The notes beneath the pieces are model-generated. The model did not search any database. It saw nothing but the letters and a program-made list of their open reading frames with translations, and was not told the DNA's origin. Position numbers and translations under genes: made by a program. From the NCBI GenBank assembly GCA_036971615.1, contig JAYKKR010000004.1:1612001-1676000 (forward strand): a stretch of DNA of 64,000 nt, given 5' to 3'. Shown here one piece after another: positions 45,863-59,681 of this stretch (position 1 is the stretch's first letter; each line of letters starts with the position of its first letter). The stretch is from Amyloporia xantha (taxonomy: Eukaryota; Basidiomycota; Agaricomycetes; Polyporales; Adustoporiaceae).

Positions 45863-48800
45863 TTATGCAGCTACATTAAATCTCACCTTATCAAGAGGGA
45901 GGACATGAACGCACGCGACGGTCAGCAACGAAGGCAGACCTCTTTTGATTTGAGCCGCATGACAAATGATATCATCAACGGTCAGAAGAACGGGGGTAGG
46001 ATGGAATTCGTCATAGAAGAGCCGACCTCCTGCGATGGTGAATTTTCTGTAGGGATCCAGCAAGGCATGCTCTCCAGAAAGTGGGATGAACTCATCGATC
46101 ACCAGGAAGTCAACGATTTTCTGAATTCCATCCTGCCTGGAACGAGTATGGCGGAAGATGTCACGGACACAACCGGCCCTCCAATCACTATCATCTCCTG
46201 TCTGGAAAACAATGTTGCTGTCGCCAGGGGCACTCTTTCTAGGTTTGTATCGCACCCCGCGATCCTCAACGTATTTGAGAGGTAGCACATATGGATGGAC
46301 CTTCTTCACTGCGGGATCTTCGTGAGACATGAACCAGTGGTGGAGTGCGACATGAAGTTCTCCCGGAAGGACGATATGATCACTGACTTTCCCATCTGTA
46401 CTGTGGCTTTCCGAGTCTTTAAAATAGTGCAGAGGGTCTTCTGCGGCGAGCATATCATTCAGTAGAGTCCCGCGGATTTCTGACTGGAACGACTGGAAGA
46501 AGGCTGGAATGATAGGTTGGAGCGCGCTAGGAAGAGCAGCGGAAGAAAATTGAGAACGCAGATTCTGCCGACAGCAGAACCGCGTGAGGAGGGTGGCGGC
46601 AAGTTCATCTAGCTCAAAAATACATGAGTATAGCGAAGTCAAAGTGTTAACTTACTCACCCATTCTGTTGTTGGTCTTGATTTGCTGCAATACATAATTC
46701 ATCCGCTCATAGGCAAAACACCAAATAGCTTGTGCGGGTCCCAGCGTTTCGAGTGTGGTGGGTAGGTGCAGTGATAAATGTTGATAGGGGGAAATCGTCG
46801 TGCCCGGAAAAAGTTCAAGCAATGTCACCAAATACTTGCGCATTGTAGTACGATAGATCCATAGCCTGTCTCCTGAGACCGTCCGCATAGTAGCAACCTT
46901 AGTTGCAGTTACTAGGTCCATAAAGTTGCCCAGTAGTTGCGCCTCTCGGGAGTCCTCAGGATTGAGGCCCCAGGCGTAAATCAGTGTGATAGGAAGGTTG
47001 ATAGTGCAGAATGTTCGCCATTCATCGGCCCCAGTGGGTCCCTGTCCAGGGGCACCTATCTTACTTGGTGCCGCCGATACTTCGGAAGGAAGCTCAACTT
47101 CGCGCATATCGGACCATACACGGTTCAGCATATCGCGTCCAAGGACTCTGTATCTGGCTCTTCGACCGGCGAGGAGTTTCCCCTTCTCATCTGTGATTCC
47201 TTTCTCGGTGCGCTATATCAGATCCCTGAGTTAGTCTCTGCTAGCAATATCAATGGAACTAGACTGGAGTAGAGCATACATATTTGTCAAGCTCAATTAA
47301 AGCTTGCTCCTTGGACAGAGCCCTCGCCCTGACCTCTGAAAATTTAAGCTTGGACATACACAATGCGACAGTCCAAGCAACCTTCAGATTGTGTAACTTC
47401 GACTTTGATCCATGCTCAAATACGTCCTCGGCCGCGCGAGATCTCCAGCACTAATCTGCAGTGGGTTTTCTTTGTGTTTCGTGCCAGAGTAATCTGGTTT
47501 CAGAAGCTTTCCGGCCGCATTTGTGATACCAGATCGCACTCGCTGCAGCTCAAAAGGTTAGCGTTGGAGGTCCTATAGACAACGCACACATACATATTCT
47601 TGTAGAAGCGCTAGAAGCTGGTTTCTCTTGAGTTTGCGATAATCAGTAGCAGGGCCGTCCAACTTTGCGACGCACAATTCCACAAGCACAGCATTGCGAA
47701 GCGCGTTCAGTTCGGTCTTGGTACCATTATCTAAAACGGCCTTCGCGAGCCTCAGTTCATGATCATCTGGTAGACCTTTCTTGCGCTTGGCAGGGGTGAC
47801 ATTGAGGACTTTTCCTGATTGATCGATGATACCTTGCCTGAGGCGCTAGTTGGAAAACAGGTAAGCTGAACGAGACTATGATATTATAGTGAGGGAATAG
47901 GCACAGAAACTCACCCATGCCTCGAGCTTTTCGACCAATTCGCTGGTTTTCAGGTTCTCGTACATTCCAACTTGTTCCCCCAGTGTCTCCACACATACCG
48001 ATATAAGAGTAGATCGGCGAAATTGAGTCAGAGCAGACCGAGGTTTAGTGTTCAGTGCTTCCAGTGCCTCCTCAACCCTGATCGCATGCAACTGCGGAGG
48101 TATCACCTCGTTGACAGTTTCTCCGCTTTCAGGGTCGGCTTGGAGAAGGATATTCGGCTCTCTACCAGCCTCGGAAGATGCCACTGGATCGCCGTCCTCT
48201 GTAAACCATCCCTCCGCGATCCTCTGTTACGACAATCAGTTATGAACAGAAGGCAAATGCGGAAGACTTACATATGCCGATAGGCGACTTACCAGCTTCA
48301 CCTTCGGTCCTGAGAACCGTAAGTGGAGTTCTCTGCACATCAACCTCAAGATATCGACACGTAAATCTTCAAGCTTGCCGATGGCTGCCGTCCTAAGCAG
48401 TCGATATGCAATTGCCATGTCCACCTCAGATGGCCGATTCTTGAACGGATCGTATGCCACACCTTGTAGTCTGTCATCGTGTTGAGGACTCATGCCCCAG
48501 ACTTTAGTACAGTGGCGTTTGAGGACCCCTAAGAAGAGCGCGTGCATGGGATCAATTGCCGTAAATTGAAGAGGGTCCCAATACGGCAAACGCATCAACT
48601 CGGACCATCTGATGCCATGCTTTGCGTATATCTCAGCACGTTCCTCAGGATCACTGGAAGATCTCCACCTTTCCGCAGCATTTCTTTGTTCTTGAGATGA
48701 GCGCAAAGGCCAACTCCACCAATCGAGATTCTCGATTTCGTCCATCTTCAGAGAACAGAATGAGCAGAAGTGGTTTGCACTACTGTGGCCGGCAAAACCA

Positions 48801-50592
48801 GCCATTTGCCGAGCGGCTAGTAGATCGCACAGGAGAGGGATAATGGCACATCTCGCTGATTTACCGTTTGGGTGACAAGGTGTCTGCGTGAATTGCATTC
48901 CACGGTACCAAAGGGCGACGAAGTCATCGAGGAGTGGAGATAGAAGAGGGTTGATTTCATCGAGAGACGGATGTGTGGGTCCAGGTACTACGGCACACAG
49001 GTAGATGTTTTCTTCCTTATAGCGCAAAGATAGAGGTAGATTGAGGCAAGCCAAGTATATTGCGCCGACAGAAGCGTTAGCTCCACCTAGCTTTCCGTTT
49101 GCATTCAGCCCATCCATGCACAGGCTGAAGATATATCGGCCTTCTCCAGCATCTGCAGAGACAAACTTCTTCCCATCCGGGCCTAGAAAGTCTCGGAGAG
49201 TTTTGGTGTCCGTGAAGTCACCAATTTCCGCTGAGTTATTGTCTGGACCCAGAAGATCACGATCCATAATCTCCTCCATGCCTTTTCGGCATACAAGTCT
49301 GGCCAGCCAGTGCTTGAAGTCATGGTAAACGTAGCGTCGCGCCGGAAATGACCTCAGGACGCCTCTAATCTTCCGGGTTTTGCGCAACTCGGCGTTACAC
49401 GAAGGCTTCTCCGAAGTGGGCTGGTTTGTGCATCGATCCGGGTACGGCGCATCTTCGGCGAGCGGATAGCAAGAAAAGCAGCTCGGACAGCAGACAAATG
49501 ACTTCGTCTCTGGTTTGAGCGCCAGCGTGTCGATGATGCTACGGACGTCAACAGGTATGCCGGAGATAAAGTTCTCGTATTCGGCATCGACGAAGTCTTC
49601 ATTCCGTGGTATACGTATTGCATGCGACATGCGCAGTATAAGCTTGAGGCTCGCCAATACGAACCCACACCGTTTGATCGATATGCCACAGAGAAGGTGC
49701 AGGACAGCCACTAAAAGGTAACAGAGGAGTAGCAGAGGGTGGAACGAACCAGCAGGAGGTTTCATATATTGAGCTGTAGAGTGGAAGATAAATCCACGGT
49801 ACACGACCTGCTTTCAAATTGCACCATACCTGTATTGATATTTTCCCCTACTCCATGAACACCTGCAGGTGAATTCCTCACAGCCTCAATAGCGTCCCCT
49901 CGCTGCCGAGCCCATTCAGATATCTTCCAAGTCTCAGACTCTGAAATGGCGTCCTCGACCTCACGATGAAGTACCCTGGCACGGAGTACGACTTCCGAAT
50001 TTGGGCTTCGTTTGATCTTCTCGACGGACAAGAGTGTCTGCAGGAGCCATTCCTCATGCTGCAGGAATGGGGCATTCTCGGATACGTCGTACTTGAGAGC
50101 GAATGTGCCAGTATTTATCTCTCGGGATGGAGGATGGCTTTCTAAATGTAGGGGCGTTAAGAAAGCATGAGGGCTTTCGTTGAAAACGAGACCGCGATGA
50201 TCCTCGGCCAGAGCGGCGTGTTTCTGGTCCAAGAGCCCCTTGAGATCGCGTAGGATCTCTAGGTCGTCACGAACGCGAGGGCTACAACGCAGAGGAGTAG
50301 GAGATTCGGTGGCTTCGGATGGCGCGTCGTTCACAAGCATGCTGCTATGGTGTAAGGCAGCGGCCGGTGGGCTGTCACAGCCGCTTGCGGCCATGCCACC
50401 CTCGTCCACCGGTCTTGGCTGAGGTTCCATCACCCTGTTGCGACGTTTGTGTTCGTAGTACTCCTTCCGTCCGAGACATCTCCCTCGAACGGATCGATGT
50501 GACACAGGGTCAATGCATGTACTTTCTTTACACTCAGAGCACTGACATATATGTGTGCTGAAGGCATGGAGTGCTGAAACCGGAGGAGCCAT
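45863..50592 (-). CDS. Tnp2-type transposase (CACTA/EnSpm-like DNA transposon), multi-exon
   Basis: ATG 50592 (MAPPVSALHAFSTHICQCSE) leads into a Cys-rich zinc-binding segment (CQCSECKESTCID), then a linker. The catalytic-type region (about 49700-48240) has FSLCMDGLNANGKLGGANAS, CAIIPLLCDLLAARQMAGFA, GHSSANHFCSFCSLKMDEIE and AIDPMHALFLGVLKRHC, which are hallmarks of the Tnp2 family. Short SAP-like DNA-binding repeats follow on separate exons (LMCRELHLRFSGPKVKLVSR; NLKTSELVEKLEAW). The C-terminal part (47131-45863) carries SPYQHLSLHLPTTLETLGPA and FAYERMNYVLQQIKTNNRM. It acts in the nucleus to excise and insert its element. The frame looks largely open apart from uncertain exons at 47280-47700, so activity cannot be judged. 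Confidence 0.85.
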
Positions 50593-51830
50593 TATATTGA
50601 AAGACCTCGCCCGCTTTGTCAACAATCTCATTCCAATTCCAATTCAATAGATATGTCTTACCTCACAAAAGGACTGTCTTGCAAGACGGATACGGGCAGC
50701 ACAAAGACCAGGATGGGAAGTGGCAAGAGCGACCATGCACGTTCAGTTCTGGGATTTCTTAGGAGTTCCCGTCTCGAATCGCACGCGACCTGTGGTCAAG
50801 CATGTAGACAGAACGTAAGTTACACAATGTACACAATAGGTCGGAGTTTAGCAATATCAATGTTTCAAAACACCGACCAAAGTCGCCAAATTCTCGCCAA
50901 GAGACAATCTCGTAGCGGGAATTTATAAGTGGGTTTTCTGTCGAGATGAATTCCCAGTTCCAATGGCAGGAACTGTCAAAACCTGCCCTATGGGCCTCTC
51001 GGTCGTTGTGAGCTATACTTCTACCGGATCCCTTCCAACCCTGTGCTATGCCTCAGGTCCATAGCTTGTACCTCTTCCGCTGCCGACCGACGGGTGCTCC
51101 GTTCCATCTTGGCTTTTTGTCGGGTGTTACGGGCATCCTGACAGTCGGTGCGGGAGATACTTGCCGTTGTTCCTTCAAGTTCTTGCGGTGCAGACAGTGT
51201 GCTCTCTGCGCCAATGTTCTCTCTGATTGTGGTGATTTAGATAGCCGTCCAGCGGCACGCACCTACTATGGGCAGTTTTTGGTGCCTACATGATAACTTG
51301 TTTGTGTTGAACATGCGTGACTCATACATGAGGGCCGCAAGAGAAGTGGTGAGCGACTAGCCATAGCGGCCCTCTTGCAAATAGTGTCTCAGACGGGGGA
51401 AAGGGACGGCCTCGGGGAGAGGCATAAATTACTGGTTATACATACGCTCAATTCCATTAGTTTCAGAAGTGGCTGGCATAGTGTTTCGCCTTCACGTTGA
51501 TGAGCCATAGTAGAAAATGCTTAAAAAAGGAGGATTCGCCTCCCCGAAATCTGCGCGTGAATAGCGGGACCGTTGGGGAGACAGGTGTACAAATGACATA
51601 GAATAAGCAGAATGCACGCTGGATAGCGGGTGCCAGCAAATTGTAGTCTATGAGTGCTGTCGCTTTACGCGGCCCTACTACCTTAACAAGCATTGCTGAA
51701 GCTCATCTATCTCAAAAACTCCTTCCTTCGTGTACCATATCATTCCCCTGATTCTAAACTTACATACGACCATACAAGAAATCCGATAACAGTACACAGA
51801 CTTCCTAAACTCTTGTCCCAATTCTGACTC
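50593..51830. other. No gene recognised between the two transposon-associated genes
   Basis: Short frames only. The segment contains a fold-back with GGGCCGC-type arms near 51330-51385. Confidence 0.4.
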
Positions 51831-54800
51831 CTACTCAAGATCCGGTGGCAGAGGATGGTCTCTACGACTCCTAATATGTCTGTAACGATTCGCTATTCTA
51901 AACACAATACGCATTAGTAGCCTTCCTCCACGAAAGGACAAAGACGCTGACCGCATAATATCCGCAGAATGGGTGAAGTCGATCGAGGGTTGAACGTTCA
52001 GTGCTGCCTGTTCGTCCGCATGAAGGGATTCGAACCAGTCTGTGTCGTAACTGTTCTTCGGTAAGCCGGGTACTGGAGCATCTTGGGCTTCTCGCCGGTT
52101 AGACCCTCTGTACCGATAATGCGGGAACTGTCCCCTCGTCGGCCTACCATTTGGCTTAAATCTATGAGAGAGGTGAATGAAATCGAGGACCAGCAGCCAC
52201 GCCTCGAACTCAGCAGACCGCCAATACAACTTCGTTACCGCATAGCGTCGGTCACCTGTGCGGTGATCTGATTCATCACCACTCATCGCGGTATAGGGCA
52301 CAGATTTCCAAAGTCGCAAGTATCGTCTGAGGCCGGCATGGCCCTTGCAGACATCGGAGCGACGCTCCCTCAACTGGTGGGTGTTAGCATGAACATATGT
52401 TTGTACTTTCAACTCACATTACGACGCCGAGCTTCGCGGTTACAGTTCGATATGCGGTCCAACTCTTCTTGAGTCAGTTCTTGCTGCCCTCTAAGCTGTT
52501 TCTTATACTGCTCTCTGAGTGTAAGGAGATGGGCGCTGAAAACATCTTGAATTGTTCTGAGATCACGACATTGGGACCACTCCAACTGGACGAAGTCTTC
52601 TGCAAAAATCTCGGCAGCTTTCTTATTCCACCGGCAGCGCAAAGACCCTGCGAGATGAACACGGAAGTCAGCTATGGACGGCGAAGGATCATTCTTGAGC
52701 GCAAAGGCTGCTGCATCCTCGTTGGAAACGACAGGTATAGGACTGTCAACAAATTCTCGATCCATTAGGTACATAACGTGTTTCCGGACTTCTGCCTGGC
52801 ATCATGTCAATCTCGACATCGAGTATGATAGCTCACGTGCGAGATGGCAACTCACCTGCAGACGAAGAGTGTTATAGTCCCTGTGACGGATCTCGCATCG
52901 AATGCCTCCATGGATACCGACGGACGAAGATCCCTCGTCGTTGTCGTTGGGAGCCTGATTCGTAGGAACTGCCCGTGATGCTTGTGCCGCGGTTCTCTGT
53001 ATTAGATCCAGGATGACAGTGAGGAGCGCTTGTACATCGTGCTTCGTAGCCGGTGCATCCTACCAACAGTCATATGTCAAGCGTGTCCCATTCTGTTTGA
53101 AAGTCGCCTACCGGATTCTCTCGTGCCATTCCAGCCACAATATGATCCTTGAAACACGAGAAGGGGATGAGCAACTCAAGCAAACAGTATGGCCATACAA
53201 AAACTGACCAGTTCGACTTCACCTTGCGCCAGCTGACCAAGCCTTTCTTCCACCGTGTCAGCATGATTTTCCGGTTGGAGCCCCTCTGGTTGCCTGCTAG
53301 AACGCCGTACCGCTTCATCGAGCCCGTCTCCGGATTCACCACGGAAGTCAAATCCATCGAAGTCCATCATCTCGGCTCCAGGTTCCGTGTGGGGCCCACG
53401 GCTATCGATATCCATGACGTGTTCAGCAGTGACAGGACCATTATCTTCGACTTCTGCCTGAGGCTCAACGTCGTCAAAGCCAATTACCTCCTCAGGATGG
53501 GATGAAAAAGGTCTGGGAGAAGGAGATGACTGGGATCTTGTTCGTTGCCTGCGTGGACGGATGTTCTTCCGATGAGTCCGACCGCGCGGTCGCTCTGCTA
53601 TACCCGATTCAGACTCTGGCTGAGGCTCGTCATCGAAATCCATTGCGTCCTCATGATTGCTCAAAAATCGCCGGGAAGAGGAAGATGATCGAGTACTTGC
53701 TCGTTTCCTGTGGGGCCGACGAATGTTCTTCCGAGAAGTCCGAGTGCGCTGTCGGTCTTCTGAGCGCGATTCACCAGCTTCATCGCTACTCACCCCCCCC
53801 TCGTCATCTGCTTCATCGCTATCCAGCCCGCGATCATCATTAGCATCGTCAACGTTATACATACTCATTTCGAGACCGGTATGATCCTCGTCGGGATCAA
53901 GGTAACTCAGAGCGTCCTCTTCTACTTCAGCGTTCCCCGTCCTAGGTTTCAAATCCTGGAAATGTGTGGTTACTTCAAGATGCGCATGCTGAGGAATCTC
54001 TTGTTCGGTTTCATCGATGTTCCAGTCAATCTCATCGAGTTCGGGTGAATTAGGTTCCGCATCATGCTCCATGACAGACGGTTCTCGTGAAGGTGCTGGT
54101 AAGGTAGCTGGCCGTCAGCCTATGTTGGTATTCCGTGCTCCGAGAAACGCACCCATGAAGGTTGTCTCTATACCTGTCCAGGAAGTGGTGGTACCCTCCG
54201 GACCTACGTTATAATCAGGAAACATAATACAATGACCATCGTCCTGCCACAAACCTAGATCTGTCTGTTCCATTCCTTCGATTGCCATACCGAAGTCGGA
54301 CACCGGTGTACTGCAAGATACCGTTGGTTGTCCATCTTCATGAGATCGTGCGGGAACAAGGATGGCTATATAGAACAGATTGCGTCAACTCTTCGCGAAC
54401 TTGGTGAGTAGATACGATTCGAAGCTGACCATTGTCGACCCCTATTCCCATTCCATTCCAGGCTCCTACGTGATGCCTCAGCGTGTCGTTCCATCCATCT
54501 AACATCAACTTACCCTCACTACCCACTGAAATGGATCCAAAAGATATCCCAGACCATGAACGCTCCGCGATAGTTGATGTACCGCCCTCCGTCCAATAGT
54601 CGCATGCTGGAACCTGGACAAGCGAAGGACCTTCCTCATCTTGTAGTTCGACGGCAGCGGGAATTCCCACCCTTTCTACCTGATGATCGAGTACGGTGAG
54701 ACCCGAACTCATGGCTTGGTCGCGGCTCACTATCTGTTCATGTACTGAATTCTCAAATCCATCGAGACAGTATCCTTCGGCTTCTTGCATAGGTCGATCG

Positions 54801-56279
54801 GTGTCAGCAACGGGTTCTCTTTGAAGTCGTTCTTGCAAAAGGTGCCCCTTACGGCTGGACTCAAACATATGGCATTCAGACAAGTCCGATTCAGGTGCTG
54901 TAGCTGATGTACCAAGCGTCATTTTACATCCTCTTCAGTTTTAGTTCTAGACACTCACCAATATTGGGGGGCTGCTCGCGGTTGTCGTCGGATGTGGGCG
55001 AGAGCGACGACTGAAACAAAGGGTGCAGTGTCGCTGGTAAATTATATCGTAAGGCGTGATGATATAATGGCACATACAGGGAACATACGGTGGATGGTTG
55101 AAAGATCCCGCATGCCGTCGCCACTATACTCAGCAGCAATTGTCTCTGCATGTCCCAACAGCCCAGTGTCATGCCCGAGTGGCCAGGTTAATGAAGCATC
55201 AGTGGTGGCTGGCCTTTCGTCGGTGATGGACGTGTCCCTCATGCGACCGACGGTGTACTCCTCCTGCCGGAATAGCTCTGTATCATCTTCCAACATCCAG
55301 AGGAAGGAGTCACTCAGAGCCGATCCTTGATGCAGAGTAGATGGATCAGTCGCGCCTGGCCTTTCGTTTGAAGCGGACGCGTCAATCGTGATGTTGTTGG
55401 CTTCGTCCGTGTGGCTCAGTAGCCACGCATGATCTTCTAGCGATCAGCAGACGTTAGCACGCCGTACGCAGCATAGTTGAGTACAGAAGCGGAAAACATA
55501 CCTATCAACAGCTCATCATTCCCTGGTGCAGATTCCATATTCACATCGCCGTGGCTATGATCAGGATCCTTGGCGGAATGTAGACGACCAGACCCATCTT
55601 TCGTCACAGAACGATAGTATCGCCGAAATCAGCACCATTTAGCTGCTAGCAAAACGTGTGGGTTCATTTACTTACCTTTGTTTTGGTATAGTGACGGTGG
55701 TTCATTGCTGGCTGCCTCTTCTAATACGAGGAAAGATGAAGCGTTCGTGGCCAAGTTTTCACCTCTGAGATTTCCGGCATCTTGCACATCTTCTGTCTCG
55801 TTCGTAGCTGTGAAAAAGAATGATTAACGTTAATCATACCCCTTCGTCACCAGCGCTGGGATAGGACTTGACGTACCAGTGACGTTCATCCCGTCCACTT
55901 CTTCTAAGTCCCCAACATCATTCTGTGAACGCTGTTCGATGAGATTGGACAATCCGTACGAACCTAACGCCTCTTCACGATGCCGCCTCTTGCGCGAGCC
56001 TGATGCATTTTCTTCGTGTTGCCTCTTGCGCGAACCAGGAATGAGGCGGTCTTCGAATAACCCTTCACTCTCGTCTTTTTCTTTGACAAGAGCCTGCCAT
56101 CGGTGCGGCCAGTATGTGTACAGCCTCAGGAATCTTCGCATAGTCGACGAGGTGACGATGACTACCAGGGGATGGAAAAGAGATTGACTTACGGTCTCAC
56201 CTAGCCTCCGATACATATAACATGATATTTCCATTGTCCTGCGCATGCGCGTGGATCTTTGTGCAGCTTGGAGCGGCAC
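51831..56279 (-). CDS. Transposon-associated unknown protein gene, several exons
   Basis: Successive minus-strand exons begin at 56279 (MPLQAAQRSTRMRRTMEISC, then SRKRQHEENASGSRKRRHRE, a bipartite basic nuclear-localisation-like run). They continue through acidic, Ser-rich exons (ELDEIDWNIDETEQEI; duplicated RTSRKNIRRPHRKR and RTHRKNIRPRRQR) and helical exons (QLEWSQ, QQELTQEELDRISNCNREAR). The last exon has AMSGDESDHRTGDRRYAVTK, LYWRSAEFEAWLLVLDFIHL and APVPGLPKNSYDTDWFESLH. The closing motif (S-x-D-E-S, W-R-S, then L-P-x-x-x-Y-D/x-x-W) is one I associate with unknown proteins beside DNA transposons in mushrooms. It may be the second gene of the Tnp2 element. Exon limits are approximate, and it could be two genes. 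Confidence 0.5.
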
Positions 56280-56796
56280 CGCAATGGGACTATGTAACGG
56301 GGCAAGAGTGCGAGTCTATTCCGAATAGATGCGCGCTGGAGATTGAACACCTTTGAGTATCTGTCTCAATGGCTTCTTTCTCTCAAGTGTAACTTCACTG
56401 TGAAACGTTACCTCAAGTGGAAATTCCGATGAACCGCTTGGTGTGAATCCATTATGTCTTCGAGTGGCCCATTGTGACTCGTATATTGCAATGCGACCAC
56501 GAGGAAAACACTAGAAACAATGGAGGAGATCGTGGTCCAGACACTGTCACAGAGATTCTGGAACGATTTACCGTAGCAACAAGTTCCAGAGTCAAATGCT
56601 CAGACACAAGAAGTGCGATGGGATAGGTAGAGATATGTCGGAACGCGACCGACGCATTCCGAACACCATTCAACACCTCAGCCGTACAAACGCGACACGC
56701 GCGTGCAAACGCGGTCCACGTGCTCGCGTGTGTGGGTCCATTGTTTTTTAGGATGTCTTTTGTTGCGGCCCGGGTGAGTGGCGGTGATCGATATCG
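56280..56796. other. Spacer between opposite-strand genes; no gene assigned
   Basis: A 123-codon minus frame (56452-56823) overlaps the start of the next plus-strand gene and shows no recognised feature. Confidence 0.35.
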
Positions 56797-58155
56797 ATGC
56801 TCCTTGTGCCACTTAGGGAACATGGATACTTAGACTGCCACGGCGGGATATGCACGCACGCATTCCTTTCCACTACTCATCTGATGTCCGAGTCTATCGG
56901 TGGGTCCTGCAAATTGACTTCGCCATCTGATGGCCATCACAAACATGTCATCCACTTTACCTCGACCAAGAGCCGGGTTATAAAGACGCCAGAGTCAAAT
57001 GTCATGGAAATCGATGAGGAATGGATTGAGTCGTGGGTTGCGATAGTGGAGGTCTTACCTGGTTGTCGTGAGTACTCACTGTTCACCACCAAATTATTGA
57101 GGTCTAATTACTCCGGAGTGAACCAGTATCCCTAATCGCAGCGACTGCATCTGTTGCGGATCGCGAGATACTGATCAGTCAAGTGATCGACTCTCAATGG
57201 GAGTTTACTTGCACAGAGGTATGAATTCATATTTGAACAAGATGTATGTAATACTGAGAACCGTATGCATCCAAAGGACATCCTTGTTGTTGGATGGTGG
57301 GTAGGAAAAGAAAGCCTATCCTATCTGATCAAGCTGGACAGCGTCGCAGAATTTTGGGGCTTCATCTCAGTGTATGGGTCCCTCCGGATGAATGTTCTAG
57401 CGGCAGCATACAATACTCGACAATGCCTGCTCGATGCAGAAACATCGTTTGAAACATTCTTCAAGGCAAGTTCTGCGAAAGCTAACGAATGTTCGGACAA
57501 GCGCAGTAATAGGAAACACGAGGGAACTTCCACGCGCAGTATCGTCCGCAATTGCTGGCGAATCCTCCGCCACGGGAAGGTACTGTCTCAGGTATAGCCA
57601 GCCGTCCATGCATAGCACTACATTTTCCACCAGAACCAATGCTCTTGACCAAGTTAGTGCATGACGTTCCGTGTGCAGTTGATAGAAAGTTGTTTTTGGT
57701 GGCCCGACTTTGTGCAATAGTCAATACAACTACTTTGTAGGTACTAAAGAGGATGAGATTCTCGTATGAAGTACGTAATTGTCGTAAGGCTGGTGAGAGG
57801 ACACAACTGGAAGTTAGAAATCTACTGTCGCCGTAATGTCGCCACTATTGCGCTCCCCACTGTCCGTCCCATGAGGCCAGGTGGCGGCTTCAGTTCTTTT
57901 GCCTTCCCTGTTCGAGACCAGTTGTATCTCGGCGAAAATCGACCTCTTCCGCCAGGTATGCCCGCGGTAGGAGCGTACCAGCCGCCCGCGTACACTCCGC
58001 CGGCCCCTCTGCCACCGCCGTACCATAGGAAGAAGACATTTGAGGGTGAGACTGCTCATATACCAGTGGCTGGGCAACCAGAAAGCGATACACTGAGTGA
58101 AGAATGCCCCCCTCCTCCGGTACGCCACCTCCCGTGCATGTCAACACCAACTTGA
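56797..58155 (+). CDS. Unknown multi-exon protein with a proline-rich PPxY tail
   Basis: Linked exons read VIHFTSTKSRVIKTPESNVM, EIDEEWIESWVAIVEVLPG (donor GTGAGT), LIAATASVADREILISQVID, then DILVVGWWVGKESLSYLIKL and NTRQCLLDAETSFETFFKAS. The end of the gene encodes SSFAFPVRDQLYLGENRPLP and AYQPPAYTPPAPLPPPYHRK. Two PPxY motifs (PPAY, PPPY) are classical ligands for WW domains such as those of Rsp5/Nedd4 ubiquitin ligases; that partner is inferred. Start codon and some joins are uncertain. I do not recognise a family. Confidence 0.4.
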
Positions 58156-58421
58156 GTGCTGCTTCATCGAGTTATACTTGCGGCAACGGTCCATCCTCTG
58201 AAAGATTTCATTTTCATTTTACACGGACACCTGTACAAGGTAAGAGAACAAGCTACCAGTCATCTATCTCATATGTATATGTATCGATAAATCCTTCGCG
58301 GAGCTCTGATCCGATTTCACTATCTGAGAGAATGATATGACAGATGTAGAACAACAGCCCAAATATCACTGAGGGCACGAGAGCCTTGCGAAGCAGAGTG
58401 CCACCGCGAAATACCTTCAAG

Positions 58422-59681
58422 CTATGATGCCAGCATTAGCCTCCTGTGAAGTGAATGTTTGCAAAAGCTTAACCTCTCCGAAATGTACAGTGCCAAAAGC
58501 ACTATTAAATCCGCACACAGATTGAATGACCTAATGATGATATGAGCGCAGTTCCGCGCAACGCGAGTGATATACGGTGGTATTTTCAGCAAGTAGATCA
58601 AGCCAAAGTCAAAGGTACTCATGCAAGCCGTGGAATTGGCAGTGCCCTCTATTGCCAACTGTCGTGCCCGGAAGGAGGGAGAAGTCGTCAATCTGACTAG
58701 AGGAACCGGGTGCTCGGCAAGCCATGCCACAATCGTTCGAACCGACGACACTACTTTGATAAATTGGGCGTGCAGCTTGGGGATTTCAGGTGTGCCTTTC
58801 CATGATGTTTGACCGACGTCATCTGTCCTGATACAACCGACCATGCGAGAGAGGAGATTATGGAACCGGATGCCAAAGGTTTCAATGTCAAGTCGTTGTT
58901 GGTGAAGCAGACGGCGCAGGTCCTCTGTTTCGGAATATTAGCCAAACCTGTGGGCCTTGTTCTTCCATTGCCCAGTTTCCAACATACCAAGATCGATATC
59001 CCCCTCATCACTAGCGAGAATGGATAGAAGCGCGTCGGTCAACGCTGAAGCATCCTCCCACCAACAAGCCTGTCGGGGAGCATTTGCGTCACGACAAATA
59101 ATGAATGAAAGAAGCATGGCTTACTACGACAGGCCCATTTAGGTCACCGTGAGATGCAGGAGGTTTCGTCGAGCCTGCACTTAAGGGTGCGTAGCATTTG
59201 AACATGTCTGTCATGCCCTTTCAGCGGTGATACAGGTGTGCACAGCGAAACTTGTACCCTGAATTGGGGGCGAAAGCTCTTTTGGCGGCTCGTCCCGCGT
59301 CCAAAACCGGTCCAGGAGAGAGTCAGCGTCATAAAGGCGCCCTCCAGAGTCGGAAAAGATGCGGTCGAATGTAACTTCCATTTGTTGCTGGTAATCTTCC
59401 AGCATAGCACTAGTAAGGAATGGCCGCACCTGGTCGGCGTGGAGTTTTATCCGACCATCCCTATCACAAGGGACGTGATTAGCTTCTGCAGCAGCAACGA
59501 AAATATTCTGCAGGAAAGAAGACAGAGCAGAGCGGTCGTGAAGACGATCTGGCGTAAGCTTATGCATGGGGAGGTCGTGCGGGAACAGCCAGTGGCGGGG
59601 GCATAGGAAAAGTTCGTGGACGCCAGCAGACGCCTGAGAGCCGCCACAGAGCTCGGCGCTTAGCAGACGCGTCCCAGACAC
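58422..59681 (-). CDS. Unknown multi-exon protein with a C-terminal hydrophobic segment
   Basis: The first exon (from 59681) carries HKLTPDRLHDRSALSSFLQN, TSAMLEDYQQQMEVTFDRIF and DADSLLDRFWTRDEPPKELS. Later exons contain LLSILASDEGDIDLGMLETG, EDLRRLLHQQRLDIETFGIR and FIKVVSSVRTIVAWLAEHPV. The C-terminus has RSFNLCADLIVLLALYISER, a possible membrane helix. It is mostly helical by appearance with about 50-bp introns. It faces away from the plus-strand gene to its left. No family was recognised. Confidence 0.45.

Larger units (their letters stand above)
45863..56279 (-). mobile_element. Probable body of a CACTA-like transposon (two genes); ends not found
   Basis: The transposase gene and the co-oriented upstream gene (51831-56279) probably form one element, as two-gene CACTA elements are common in fungi. 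I searched for CACT-type terminal inverted repeats around 45450-45860 and 56280-56420 and found none I trust, so the limits given are simply those of the two genes. Confidence 0.4.
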
